From assembly GCF_000381825.1 (NCBI RefSeq), contig NZ_KB907122.1, forward strand, positions 1-64,000: a stretch of DNA of 64,000 nucleotides. The letters are read 5' to 3'. Source of the stretch: Thioalkalivibrio sp. ALJT (GTDB taxonomy: Bacteria > Pseudomonadota > Gammaproteobacteria > Ectothiorhodospirales > Ectothiorhodospiraceae). Every line of letters begins with the position of its first letter. Positions within the stretch are counted from its first letter, which is position 1. The position numbers were made by a program, and so were the translations under genes. The notes beneath the pieces were generated by a model that did no database searches, was not told the origin of the DNA, and worked only from the letters and a program-made list of their open reading frames with translations. This document shows, in pieces, positions 24,476-32,570 of this stretch.

Positions 24476-26683
24476 ATGGCCACCCCCGACACCGATCCCG
24501 AAAACCCGCAGGAATACCGCGCCACTGTCGCCCGCGGGCTCGGCCCCCTGCTGGCCGCGGAACTGGGCACCCTCGGCGCCACCGACGTGCGCGAGGAAGG
24601 CGGCGCGGTGCACTTCTCGGCCGATCTTGAGACGCTTTACCGCGTACTGCTGGGCAGCCGCATCGCCAGCCGCATCCTGCTGCCCCTGGCGCGTTTCGAG
24701 CAGCCGGACGGGGACGGCTGCTACAGCACCGCCCGCGCGATCGACTGGCCCGCGCTGATGGACCCCGGTGCCACCTTCGCGATCGAGGTCGGCGGCAAGA
24801 GCCGCCACATCCGCCACACCCACTTCGCCGGGGTACGCACCAAGGACGCGGTGGCCGACGCCTTCCGCGCGGCGACCGGCGCCCGCCCGGACGTGGACCC
24901 GAAACACCCGGACGTGCGCATCCTGCTGCAACTGCAGGGCGATCATGCCCGGCTGTCCGTGGATATCGGGAACGGCGGCCTGCACCGACGTGGCTATCGC
25001 GGTGCCGGCGGGGCCGCCCCGCTGCGCGAGAACCTCGCCGCGGCCCTGCTCGCCCGCGCCGGCTGGCCCGCGCGCGTCGAGGACGCCCCGGAACCGGCGC
25101 AGCTGCTCGACCCCTTCTGCGGCAGCGGCACCCTGGTGATCGAGGCCGCTCTGATCGCCACACACACCGCTCCCGGCCTGCTGCGCCATGACTTCCGCCC
25201 GCAGGGCTGGTCCGGGCACGACACCGCCCTGTGGCAGCGCTGTGTGGATACGGCACAGGCGGCGGTTCGTCCCTGGCCGGGCCCGACGCTGCTAGGGTCG
25301 GATCGCGACCCGCATGCCGTGCAGGCCGCTCGCCAGGCGGCCCGGACGGCCGGGGTCGCCGCCTGCACCCGGTTCGAGGTGGCCGACGCGCTGACCCTGA
25401 CACCCCCCGCACCGAACGGGCTGCTGATCAGCAACCCGCCCTATGGCGAGCGCATCGGCGACCAGCCCGAGCTGGTCAAGCTCTACAGCCTGCTGGGCGA
25501 GCATCTGAAAAAGGCCTTTGGCGGCTGGCAGATCGCGCTTCTGGTCGCGGACACAACCGACTCCCGCCGCCTCGGGCTGCGGGCCACGCGCAAGTACCGC
25601 GTCCACAATGGCCCGATCGACTGCCAGCTGCTGGAGTTCGACATCCATGCCCGCGACGGACAGGCCGAGGCGGCACCCCCGGCGCCGGAGTTCGCCAACC
25701 GCCTGCGCAAAAACCTGAAGCACCTGGATCGCTGGGCGCGGCGTCAGGATGTGACCTGCTACCGCATCTACAGCGCGGACCTGGACGAATACCCGCTGCT
25801 GATCGACCGTTACCAGTCCACCGACGGCACCGTGCACCTGCACCTGCAGGAGTTCGCCGCGCCCGCCTCGGTCGAGCCCGCGCGCGCCGAGGCGCGCCTG
25901 CGCGGGGCACTGGCCGCGACCCTGGAGGTCACCGGCGTGGCCCCCGCCCACCTGCACTACAAGCAGCGCCGATCGCAGAAGGGGCGTTCCCAGTATCGTC
26001 CTGCCGAGACCGCGCAAGCGGCCCCTTTCTGGGTGGAGGAACACGGCTGCCGACTGAAGGTCGAACTGGACCGCTACCTCGACAGTGGCCTGTTCCTGGA
26101 CCACCGCCCGATGCGGCGGCGCCTGCAGGAAGAATGCGGCGGGCTGCGGTTTCTGAACCTGTTCTGCTACACCGCGGCGGTCAGCGTACATGCCGCAGTG
26201 GGAGGTGCCCGCCAGACAGTCTCGGTGGACCTGTCCAACACCTATCTGGACTGGGCCGCCGCCAACCTCGCGGCCAATGGCTTCGCGACCAGCGTGCGCG
26301 ACGGGCGCAGTCGGCGCCGGCCGGACACCCATGCCCTGCTGCGCGCCGATTGCGTGGCCTGGCTGCGCGCGGCGGCCGAGGACCCCGAGCTGCGCTTCGA
26401 GCGCATCTTCCTCGATCCACCGACCTTCTCCAACTCCAGGCGCACCGATGCCGAGTTCGACGTGCAACGTGACCATGCCGCACTGATACTGGACGCCGCG
26501 CGCCTGCTGACGCCTGATGGCGTACTCTACTTTTCCACCAATCGGCGACGCTTCGAACTGGAACACGAGGCCCTGACCGGACTGGAGGCCCGCGACATCA
26601 CCCGCGAGACCCTGGACGAGGATTTCCGCCGCCCGCCCGCCCCCCATCGATGCTGGGCGATCACGCCCCGGAACGCTGCATAA
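24476..26683 (+). CDS. rlmL: bifunctional 23S rRNA methyltransferase RlmKL
   Basis: The 735-residue protein is a fusion of two methyltransferases. A THUMP domain (about 50-160) precedes the N-terminal RlmL part, with LLDPFCGSGTLVIEAAL and the catalytic SNPPYGER, which makes m2G2445 in 23S rRNA. The C-terminal RlmK part (from about 480) has FLNLFCYTAAVSVHAA and LDPPTFSNS and makes m7G2069. Both use S-adenosylmethionine. Length matches the E. coli fusion (about 700). It is followed by a clear terminator hairpin. Confidence 0.96.
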   Translation: MATPDTDPENPQEYRATVARGLGPLLAAELGTLGATDVREEGGAVHFSADLETLYRVLLGSRIASRILLPLARFEQPDGDGCYSTARAIDWPALMDPGATFAIEVGGKSRHIRHTHFAGVRTKDAVADAFRAATGARPDVDPKHPDVRILLQLQGDHARLSVDIGNGGLHRRGYRGAGGAAPLRENLAAALLARAGWPARVEDAPEPAQLLDPFCGSGTLVIEAALIATHTAPGLLRHDFRPQGWSGHDTALWQRCVDTAQAAVRPWPGPTLLGSDRDPHAVQAARQAARTAGVAACTRFEVADALTLTPPAPNGLLISNPPYGERIGDQPELVKLYSLLGEHLKKAFGGWQIALLVADTTDSRRLGLRATRKYRVHNGPIDCQLLEFDIHARDGQAEAAPPAPEFANRLRKNLKHLDRWARRQDVTCYRIYSADLDEYPLLIDRYQSTDGTVHLHLQEFAAPASVEPARAEARLRGALAATLEVTGVAPAHLHYKQRRSQKGRSQYRPAETAQAAPFWVEEHGCRLKVELDRYLDSGLFLDHRPMRRRLQEECGGLRFLNLFCYTAAVSVHAAVGGARQTVSVDLSNTYLDWAAANLAANGFATSVRDGRSRRRPDTHALLRADCVAWLRAAAEDPELRFERIFLDPPTFSNSRRTDAEFDVQRDHAALILDAARLLTPDGVLYFSTNRRRFELEHEALTGLEARDITRETLDEDFRRPPAPHRCWAITPRNAA

Positions 26684-26719
26684 CCCACGAATCCGGAAAC
26701 GATTCAGGGCCCGGACAAA

Positions 26720-26748
26720 AAAACGTCCCGGACTGGCCGGGGCGTTTT
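26720..26748. terminator. bidirectional Rho-independent terminator
   Basis: AAAACGTCCCGG and CCGGGGCGTTTT form a 12-bp stem (one wobble) around a 5-nt loop. An A tract precedes it and a T tract follows, so it can stop transcription from rlmL on the plus strand and from sorB on the minus strand. Confidence 0.85.
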
Positions 26749-26766
26749 GTCATCAGCGGGTCACGC

Positions 26767-27093
26767 TCAACGCGGTGGGTAATAGGTCTCCAGATAGTCC
26801 AGGATCTCTTCCTCCACCTCCGGCGCGAACTCCCAGAGCCCCTGGGTATCCTGCATCCAGCGGATCTGCTCCAGCCAGACCGCGCGGGTGTACCCGCGGT
26901 TGGTAACCAACCGGGCCGAGTGACAAACCGTGCAATTATTCTTGACGGTATCGAACCCCGGCGCCTTGATCAGCCCGGTTTCCGAGTCGGTCTCGTATTC
27001 CTCGGCGGCCTCGACGTTCTCGCCCGCTGTCACGGGCGCCACCCAGATGAGGCCGAGGGCAAGCGCCCACAACAGGACCCTCTTCGACTTCAT
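26767..27093 (-). CDS. sorB: sulfite dehydrogenase cytochrome c subunit SorB
   Basis: The 108-residue product has a signal peptide (cleavage after VTAG) and one c-type heme site, CTVCH at 54-58. A methionine in IRWMQD may be the distal ligand. It lies 9 bp downstream of sorA on the same strand, the arrangement of the periplasmic SorAB sulfite dehydrogenase known from Starkeya novella, where SorB takes electrons from the molybdenum centre and passes them to cytochrome c. The length is close to that of known SorB. Confidence 0.92.
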   Translation of the reverse strand: MKSKRVLLWALALGLIWVAPVTAGENVEAAEEYETDSETGLIKAPGFDTVKNNCTVCHSARLVTNRGYTRAVWLEQIRWMQDTQGLWEFAPEVEEEILDYLETYYPPR

Positions 27094-27102
27094 TGCTGCT
27101 CC

Positions 27103-28434
27103 TTACGCCTTGACGCGGACATCGATGTGGTGGGCCTTGTTATTACCGTAACCGCGCGGGTTCCAGCCCGGCAGCACCATGGGCTGACGGTCGCCCTTGC
27201 TGTTGGTGGCCACCGCCCAGACCTGGTAGAAACCCTGCTCGGGGAACTCGAGATCCGCCTCCCAGAGTTGCCAGGCAAACTTGTTGACCGGGCGTTTCAG
27301 ATCGGCCTTCTGCCAGGTCACCCCGTAGTCCGTCGACACGTGGAGTTCCTCCACGTCGCCGTAGCCGTCCCATGCCTTGCCTGCAACCTTCAGCGTGCTG
27401 CCTGCGGCGATCTCGACACCGGTCTTCGGATACGTGATCAGCGACTTCACCGGCATTTCCTCGAGGACGACCATATCCTCGTTCGGCACGTCGGCGCCCG
27501 GCTCCACCGGATGCCGTGGCATGCGATAGCTGTGGCCGGTCATGCCCTGACCATCATGCTCGCGGTCGCGCACCAGGATCTCGGTCAGCCATTTGCCACT
27601 GGCAGATCCCGGGAAACCGGGCGCGACCAGGCGCAACGGATAACCGTGCTGCTCCGGAATATCCTCGCCATTCATCGCCCAAGCAATGATGGTCTCGTCC
27701 TCCAGCGCCTTGCGCATCGGGCAGCCCCGGGACAGGGCGTCGAGATCGTCCCGACCGCTCAAATGGGCATCGCCCGCCTTGTAGCCGATGTACACGGCCT
27801 TGTCCGCGTCATAGCCGACATCCTCCAGCACATCGCGCAGGCGCACGCCGGTCCAGGTCGGGCAACCGATGGCACCCAGATCCCACTGGTTACCCCGCGG
27901 GGACGGCGAGAACGCCGCACGCCCGTTGCCGCCGCACTCGATCCAGAGCTGCAGGGTATGATGCTCGAACTTCTCCTTGAGCTCCGCGATCGTGTAGGAC
28001 TTCTCCTGGTTCGCGGCTTCACCGCGGACGGTCACGGTCCAGGCCGCGGCATCGATACCGGCCTTCTCCGGCGGCACACCGTTGTTCCGAATGAACATGT
28101 TCGAGAACGGAGTCACCTCGTCGTGCAGCAGATGGGGCGGCAGTTCACCGTTGATCGGACGGTCGTTCAACCAGATGATCCCGTCGACCTTGCCCTCCAC
28201 ATGGAAGCCCTCGATGCCGGCGGCCACGGCACTGGACAGGGTGCTACGGTTGAACAGGGTCTGCATGGCCGTCTCCGTGCCCATGCCGAACACGGCCAGG
28301 GCCGCACCGCCCTTGCCCAGATTGCCCAGGAAACGCCTGCGGGCGGCGCCCTTCTCGGTGAGCCCCACGGTTTCCCTGACCTCTTCTTCGGACGCGTGAT
28401 CCAGCTCGGAACGATCGTTCTTGTCTTCACTCAT
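27103..28434 (-). CDS. sorA: sulfite dehydrogenase molybdopterin subunit SorA
   Basis: The 443-residue protein belongs to the sulfite oxidase family. A Tat-like segment ARRRFLGNLGKGG at about 31-43 indicates export to the periplasm after cofactor insertion. The molybdenum-binding cysteine is C167 in IECGGNGRA. The C-terminal dimerisation domain starts near residue 330 (ITYPKTGVEIAAG) and ends in the WNPRGYGNN segment. SorA oxidises sulfite to sulfate, the last step of many sulfur oxidation routes, giving electrons to SorB. The twin-arginine motif lies further from the N-terminus than usual and the acidic N-terminal extension of 25 residues is unusual for a signal peptide. Confidence 0.94.
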   Translation of the reverse strand: MSEDKNDRSELDHASEEEVRETVGLTEKGAARRRFLGNLGKGGAALAVFGMGTETAMQTLFNRSTLSSAVAAGIEGFHVEGKVDGIIWLNDRPINGELPPHLLHDEVTPFSNMFIRNNGVPPEKAGIDAAAWTVTVRGEAANQEKSYTIAELKEKFEHHTLQLWIECGGNGRAAFSPSPRGNQWDLGAIGCPTWTGVRLRDVLEDVGYDADKAVYIGYKAGDAHLSGRDDLDALSRGCPMRKALEDETIIAWAMNGEDIPEQHGYPLRLVAPGFPGSASGKWLTEILVRDREHDGQGMTGHSYRMPRHPVEPGADVPNEDMVVLEEMPVKSLITYPKTGVEIAAGSTLKVAGKAWDGYGDVEELHVSTDYGVTWQKADLKRPVNKFAWQLWEADLEFPEQGFYQVWAVATNSKGDRQPMVLPGWNPRGYGNNKAHHIDVRVKA

Positions 28435-28504
28435 CTGTCATCCTCCGGCTTGTTCTTGGAACAAAATCGCATGCGCTGTCCCTCTCTCCCCGGGACAGCC
28501 ACCT

Positions 28505-28530
28505 GGTTTTTAGTACACCCCCTAAAAACC
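28505..28530. promoter_or_regulatory. perfect dyad between sorA and the FKBP-rhodanese gene
   Basis: GGTTTTTAG and CTAAAAACC are perfect 9-bp inverted repeats separated by 8 bp. The dyad lies 71 bp upstream of sorA and about 170 bp upstream of the divergent gene, in an AT-rich patch of an otherwise GC-rich genome. It could be an operator for both genes, or a transcribed hairpin in the sorA leader. No regulator gene adjoins it. Confidence 0.5.
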
Positions 28531-28699
28531 TGCAATAAAAGTTCGGGATTTTTTACCGATTCCAGAATCCTGCCTCGAACACCGGTATCCGGGCCGCTAT
28601 TCGGGGCCGGGGATACGGTGTAGAATACTGCTCACAACGACACCGCAAACCACTGACAATAAAGCAATATCAATAATTCTAAATATTAACTGGATCTGC

Positions 28700-29512
28700 A
28701 TGATGCACAATACAGTCCGTCAGTTCGCACACCCCCCCATGGTCATATTTTCGGCTGCACTGGTTGCGACCCTGATGGTCACAGGAACCGCCAGTGCGGA
28801 ATCCGCGCCCTCCATCGATATCCACGAGGTGGAACGCGGGCAGGGTCCCGAGATCGTTCGCCACGACACGGCGATCCTGCATTACACCGGCTCCCTGGAG
28901 GCGGACGGCACGGTATTCGATTCCAGCCGCGACGCCGGGGCCCCGTTCGCGCTGACCATTGGCAGCGGACAGGTCATCCCGGGCTTTGAACAGGGGGTGA
29001 AGGGCATGCGCGAGGGCGGTATTCGCGAGATCACCATTCCTCCGGAACTGGCCTACGGCGAGCGCGGCGCCGGCAACATCATCCCTGCCAACGCCACCCT
29101 GCAGTTCGAGGTCGAGATCCTGGAGGTGGAGCGTGCGCCCTTCAGCGCCCTCGACAACGAGGGTCTGGCCGAAAAGGTTCGGGAAGGGGCCACCATCGTC
29201 GACATCCGGCGTCCGGACGAGTGGGCCGAGACCGGCGTGATCGAGGGCAGCCATCGCATCACCGCCTTCGACGAGAGCGGCGAGCTGCACCCGGAGTTCG
29301 GCCCGCAATTCACCGAACTGGTCCAGCCGGGTGACGAGGTCATCCTGATCTGCCGCGTCGGCAACCGCACTGCGGCCCTCGCCCGCGCGCTGGCCGATGG
29401 ACTGGGATACGACGAAGTCTACAACGTCACGGACGGGATCATGGCGTGGCTGGACGACGAACGCGTGGTGCAGCACGACTGTCCGGAGGCGGCCGAAACC
29501 GCACAGTGCTAG
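28700..29512 (+). CDS. secreted FKBP-type prolyl isomerase fused to rhodanese
   Basis: The 270-residue protein starts with a signal peptide (cleavage near ASAES, residue 34). An FKBP domain (about 48-144) follows, with TAILHYTGSLEADGTVFDSS, VIPGFEQGVKGMREGG and ELAYGERGAGNIIPANATL. A rhodanese domain (about 150-253) follows, with IVDIRRPDEWAETGVIEGSH and active-site loop CRVGNR (Cys218). The first domain should speed folding around prolines; the second could carry sulfane sulfur as a persulfide. The protein is periplasmic. Two cysteines near the C-terminus (DCPE and the last residue) may form a disulfide. Divergence from sorA suggests a role in sulfur metabolism or maturation of sulfur enzymes (inference). 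Confidence 0.9.
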   Translation: MMHNTVRQFAHPPMVIFSAALVATLMVTGTASAESAPSIDIHEVERGQGPEIVRHDTAILHYTGSLEADGTVFDSSRDAGAPFALTIGSGQVIPGFEQGVKGMREGGIREITIPPELAYGERGAGNIIPANATLQFEVEILEVERAPFSALDNEGLAEKVREGATIVDIRRPDEWAETGVIEGSHRITAFDESGELHPEFGPQFTELVQPGDEVILICRVGNRTAALARALADGLGYDEVYNVTDGIMAWLDDERVVQHDCPEAAETAQC

Positions 29513-29574
29513 ATTTCAGGCCGGATCTGCTGCACAGGCGGCAGAGCGGCGCCTCCCGCGGCACAGTGAAGCCG

Positions 29575-29645
29575 GGCGCCTGTCGTATTCGGGACGGATC
29601 TGCTGCCCCACGCTCACGCCGATCGCCCGAACTCGACGGGTTCTT
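29575..29645. repeat. family 2 repeat, copy c (degenerate)
   Basis: The string GCGCCTGTCGTATTCGGGACGGATCTGCTGC is a decayed left end of family 2, and AACTCGACGGG near 29631 resembles the right end. A shorter fragment, GGCCGGATCTGCTGC, lies at 29519-29533 just after the stop codon of the FKBP-rhodanese gene. Confidence 0.5.
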
Positions 29646-29715
29646 CACTCAGCGCCTGGCTGACCCGCTGCGGGATTGAGGACGGGCCGGCGGCGCCCCG
29701 ACCGCTCCCGTTGAT

Positions 29716-29745
29716 ACCGGCCGCCCCGTATCCGGGGTGGCCGGT
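29716..29745. terminator. strong hairpin next to the scpB stop codon
   Basis: ACCGGCCGCCCCG pairs with CGGGGTGGCCGGT at 12 of 13 positions around a 4-nt loop. It ends one base before the scpB stop codon. No T tract follows on either strand, so its role as terminator is likely but not certain. Confidence 0.5.
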
Positions 29746-30423
29746 TCAGTCCCGCGCCTCCGCTTCGCCACCCGGGTCGGGGCCGGTACTGCCTCCCGGT
29801 GCGGGCGCTTCCTCTTCCACCTCAGGCGGTGCCAGACTGATCCCGGCATCGGAGGCCACGTCGGCGAGATCGCGGATCTGCTCCAGCGGCGGCAACTCCT
29901 CCAGCCGCGTCAGACCGAGATCGTCGAGAAAGAGACGGGTCGTCGCGTACAGGGCCGGCCGCCCCGGGACCTCCTTGTGTCCCACCACCCGCACCCACTC
30001 GCGCTCCTGCAGGTTGCGCATGATTCCTGAACTCACCGCCACCCCGCGCACCGCCTCGATCTCGGCACGGGTGACCGGCTGGCGATAGGCGATGATGGCC
30101 AGCGTCTCCAGCAGGGCTCGCGATAATCGCGCCGGACGTTCCGGTTGCGCTGCCTGCACGCTCGCCGAGAAACGCGCACGCACGCGGAAACGGTAGCCAC
30201 TCGCGGACCGCACCAGTTCGATGGCGCGGTCATGGTAGTGCGCTTCCAGCCGTTCCAGCGCCTGTTCCAGCAGGGGCTGATCGACCTCGCCCAGATCGGC
30301 ACAGGCCGCCTTCAGGTCGCGCGCGGCAACCGGCTCGGCGGCCGCAAACAGCACGGCCTCCAGCGCGAGTTCGATCGCCGCCAGTTGCTCGGCCTCCACG
30401 TCCGCCGTACTGCCCTCGCTCAC
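29746..30423 (-). CDS. scpB: segregation and condensation protein ScpB
   Basis: The 225-residue product has two winged-helix domains of ScpB: IELALEAVLFAAAEPVAARDL at the start and LSRALLETLAIIAYRQPVTRAEIEAVRGV in the middle. ScpB dimers bind ScpA and the SMC/MukB-like ATPase to organise chromosomes for segregation. The GTG start at 30423 overlaps the scpA stop by four bases (GTGA), which signals translational coupling. The C-terminal 40 residues are acidic and proline/glycine-rich and probably disordered. Confidence 0.95.
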   Translation of the reverse strand: MSEGSTADVEAEQLAAIELALEAVLFAAAEPVAARDLKAACADLGEVDQPLLEQALERLEAHYHDRAIELVRSASGYRFRVRARFSASVQAAQPERPARLSRALLETLAIIAYRQPVTRAEIEAVRGVAVSSGIMRNLQEREWVRVVGHKEVPGRPALYATTRLFLDDLGLTRLEELPPLEQIRDLADVASDAGISLAPPEVEEEAPAPGGSTGPDPGGEAEARD

Positions 30424-31286
30424 GCCGACACCTCCGCGCTGTGGATATCCGCCCCGCGCCGGCGCAGCCGGATGGGGCTGTACGGTTCGCTCTGCCCCCA
30501 CTCGATCAGTCCGGCCTTGGTCAGCTCCAGGATGGCGAGGAACGAGACCACGACGCCCTGGCGCCCTTCCGCACTCATCAGCAGGGTCACGAAATCGACG
30601 AACCGTTCCGGGTGCAGGCGCTCGAGGATATCCGACATGCGGCTGCGCACCGACAGTTGCTCGGTGGAGACATGATGATGCGCGGTCAGACTGAGCCGGT
30701 GCATGACGGCCGCCAGTGCCTCCATCAGCTCATCCAGTGTCGGGGCAGGCGGCGGCGGGCCTTCCAGGGCCTCGACACTGGCGCCGGCGGCATACACGTC
30801 GCGGTCCATGCGTGGCAGCTCATCCAGGCGCTCGGCGGCAGTCTTGAACTGCTCGTATTCCTGCAACTGGCGGATCAATGCCATGCGCGGGTCGGTGTCG
30901 TCGTCCGACTGTGCCTCGCTCGGGCGCGGCAGCAGCATGCGGGACTTGATCTCCGCCAGCAGCGCGGCCATCACCAGATACTCGCCCGCAAGCTCGAGGC
31001 GCAGGGCACGCATGACCTCGATGTAGGCCATGTACTGACGGGTGATCTCGGCGATGGGGATCGCCAGGATATCCAGATTCTGGCGCCGGATCAGGTAGAG
31101 CAGCAGGTCCAGCGGACCCTCAAAGGAGTCCAGAAAGACCTCCAGGGCATCCGGGGGGATATAGAGATCGGCCGGGAGTTCCGCGACCGGCTCACCGTGC
31201 ACGCGGTACAGCATCTCCCCGTCCGCACCGGGTTCCGCGGCTTCCGGCGGCGCCAGATCCCCCTCGGTCTCAGCGCTGGAACTCAT
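30420..31286 (-). CDS. scpA: segregation and condensation protein ScpA (kleisin)
   Basis: The 288-residue product contains the kleisin signature FLDSFEGPLDLLLYLIRRQNLDILAIPIAEITRQYM after an acidic N-terminal extension of about 50 residues. The MAALLAEIKSRMLLP helix comes in the middle and the C-terminal winged helix VVSFLAILELTKAGLIEW near the end. ScpA bridges the heads of SMC proteins. It lies between trpS (9 bp upstream) and scpB (4-bp overlap), a conserved gene order in gammaproteobacteria. Confidence 0.95.
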   Translation of the reverse strand: MSSSAETEGDLAPPEAAEPGADGEMLYRVHGEPVAELPADLYIPPDALEVFLDSFEGPLDLLLYLIRRQNLDILAIPIAEITRQYMAYIEVMRALRLELAGEYLVMAALLAEIKSRMLLPRPSEAQSDDDTDPRMALIRQLQEYEQFKTAAERLDELPRMDRDVYAAGASVEALEGPPPPAPTLDELMEALAAVMHRLSLTAHHHVSTEQLSVRSRMSDILERLHPERFVDFVTLLMSAEGRQGVVVSFLAILELTKAGLIEWGQSEPYSPIRLRRRGADIHSAEVSA

Positions 31287-31295
31287 GCAACGCGC

Positions 31296-32516
31296 TCATC
31301 GCAGGTAGTCCAGCCCCATCGCCCGGCGTACTTCCTCGAGCGTCTCGCGCGCCTCCTCGCGGGCGGCCTCCGATCCCTCGACGATGATGGAGCGCACCAG
31401 ATTCGGGTCCTCGGCATATTCCTTCGCCCGCTGCTGGATCGGCTCCAGTTCTGCCTGTACCGCCTCGATCAACGGGCGTTTGCAGTCGACACACCCGATC
31501 CCGGCCGAGGTACAGCCGGCATGCAGCTCTGCGCGCTGGTCGGTGTCCGTGTAGATCTCGTGCAGGTCCCACACCGGGCACTTGGCCGGATCACCGGGGT
31601 CGGTGCGCCGCACCCGGGCCGGATCGGTGGGCATGGTGCGGATCAACTGTTCCACCTCGGCCGGCTCGGTGCGCAGGCTGATGGTGTTGCCATAGCTCTT
31701 GGACATCTTGCGCCCGTCCAGACCGGGCATCCTGGCCGCCGGGGTCAGACGCGCCTGCGGTTCCGGCAGAATGATCTTGCCGCCACCCTCCAGGTAGCCG
31801 AACAGGCGCTCCCGATCGCCCAGCGAAAGATTCTGCTGGGACTCGAGCATGGCGCGCGCGACCTCCAGGGCCTCGTCCTCTCCCTGCTCCTGGTAGCGCT
31901 TGCGCAGGTCGCGGTAGCGCCTGGCGGCCTTCTTGCCCATCTTGTCGGCCGCGGCCTCGGCCTTTTCGGCGAAGCCTGCCTCGCGGCCGTAGAGGTGGTT
32001 GAAGCGCCGCGCGATCTCGCGCGTGACCTCGAGATGCGAGACCTGATCCTCGCCCACCGGGACCATGCCGGCGCGGTAGGCAAGCACATCGGCGCTTTGC
32101 AGCACGGGGTATCCCAGAAAACCGTAGGTCGCCAGGTCCTTCTCGCGCAGCTGCTCCTGCTGGTCCTTGTAGGTCGGCACGCGCTCCAGCCAGCCCAGTG
32201 GCGTAATCATCGACAGCAGCAGATGCAGCTCGGCATGCTCCGGCACGCGCGACTGCACGAACAGCGTCGCCGAACCCGGGCTCACGCCAGCCGCCAGCCA
32301 GTCGATCACCATCTCGGTCACATGCCGCTGCAGATCACCCGGATTTTCGTAATGAGTGGTCAGCGCATGCCAGTCGGCCACGAAGAAGAAACACTCGTAG
32401 TTGTGCTGCAACTCGATCCAGTTCTTCAACACACCGTGGTAATGCCCCAGATGCAGGCGCCCGGTGGGACGCATGCCGGAAATCACGCGCTGGTTGGTAC
32501 CCTGGTTACTGCTCAC
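31296..32516 (-). CDS. trpS: tryptophanyl-tRNA synthetase
   Basis: The 406-residue class I synthetase has the HIGH-type motif GRLHLGHYHG near residue 19 and KMSKS in GRKMSKSYGNT. It charges tRNA-Trp. It is the long proteobacterial form, with an inserted charged segment (about 185-270) between the two halves of the catalytic domain and CTSAGIGCVDCKRPL near the C-terminal end. The start is a GTG at 32516 preceded by AGGAAGGG. It is transcribed with scpA and scpB. Confidence 0.95.
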   Translation of the reverse strand: MSSNQGTNQRVISGMRPTGRLHLGHYHGVLKNWIELQHNYECFFFVADWHALTTHYENPGDLQRHVTEMVIDWLAAGVSPGSATLFVQSRVPEHAELHLLLSMITPLGWLERVPTYKDQQEQLREKDLATYGFLGYPVLQSADVLAYRAGMVPVGEDQVSHLEVTREIARRFNHLYGREAGFAEKAEAAADKMGKKAARRYRDLRKRYQEQGEDEALEVARAMLESQQNLSLGDRERLFGYLEGGGKIILPEPQARLTPAARMPGLDGRKMSKSYGNTISLRTEPAEVEQLIRTMPTDPARVRRTDPGDPAKCPVWDLHEIYTDTDQRAELHAGCTSAGIGCVDCKRPLIEAVQAELEPIQQRAKEYAEDPNLVRSIIVEGSEAAREEARETLEEVRRAMGLDYLR

Positions 32517-32570
32517 GAAATCAATCCCTTCCTGTCAGGAAACGGGCGCAGAGGCACCCGCTCAGTGGTC

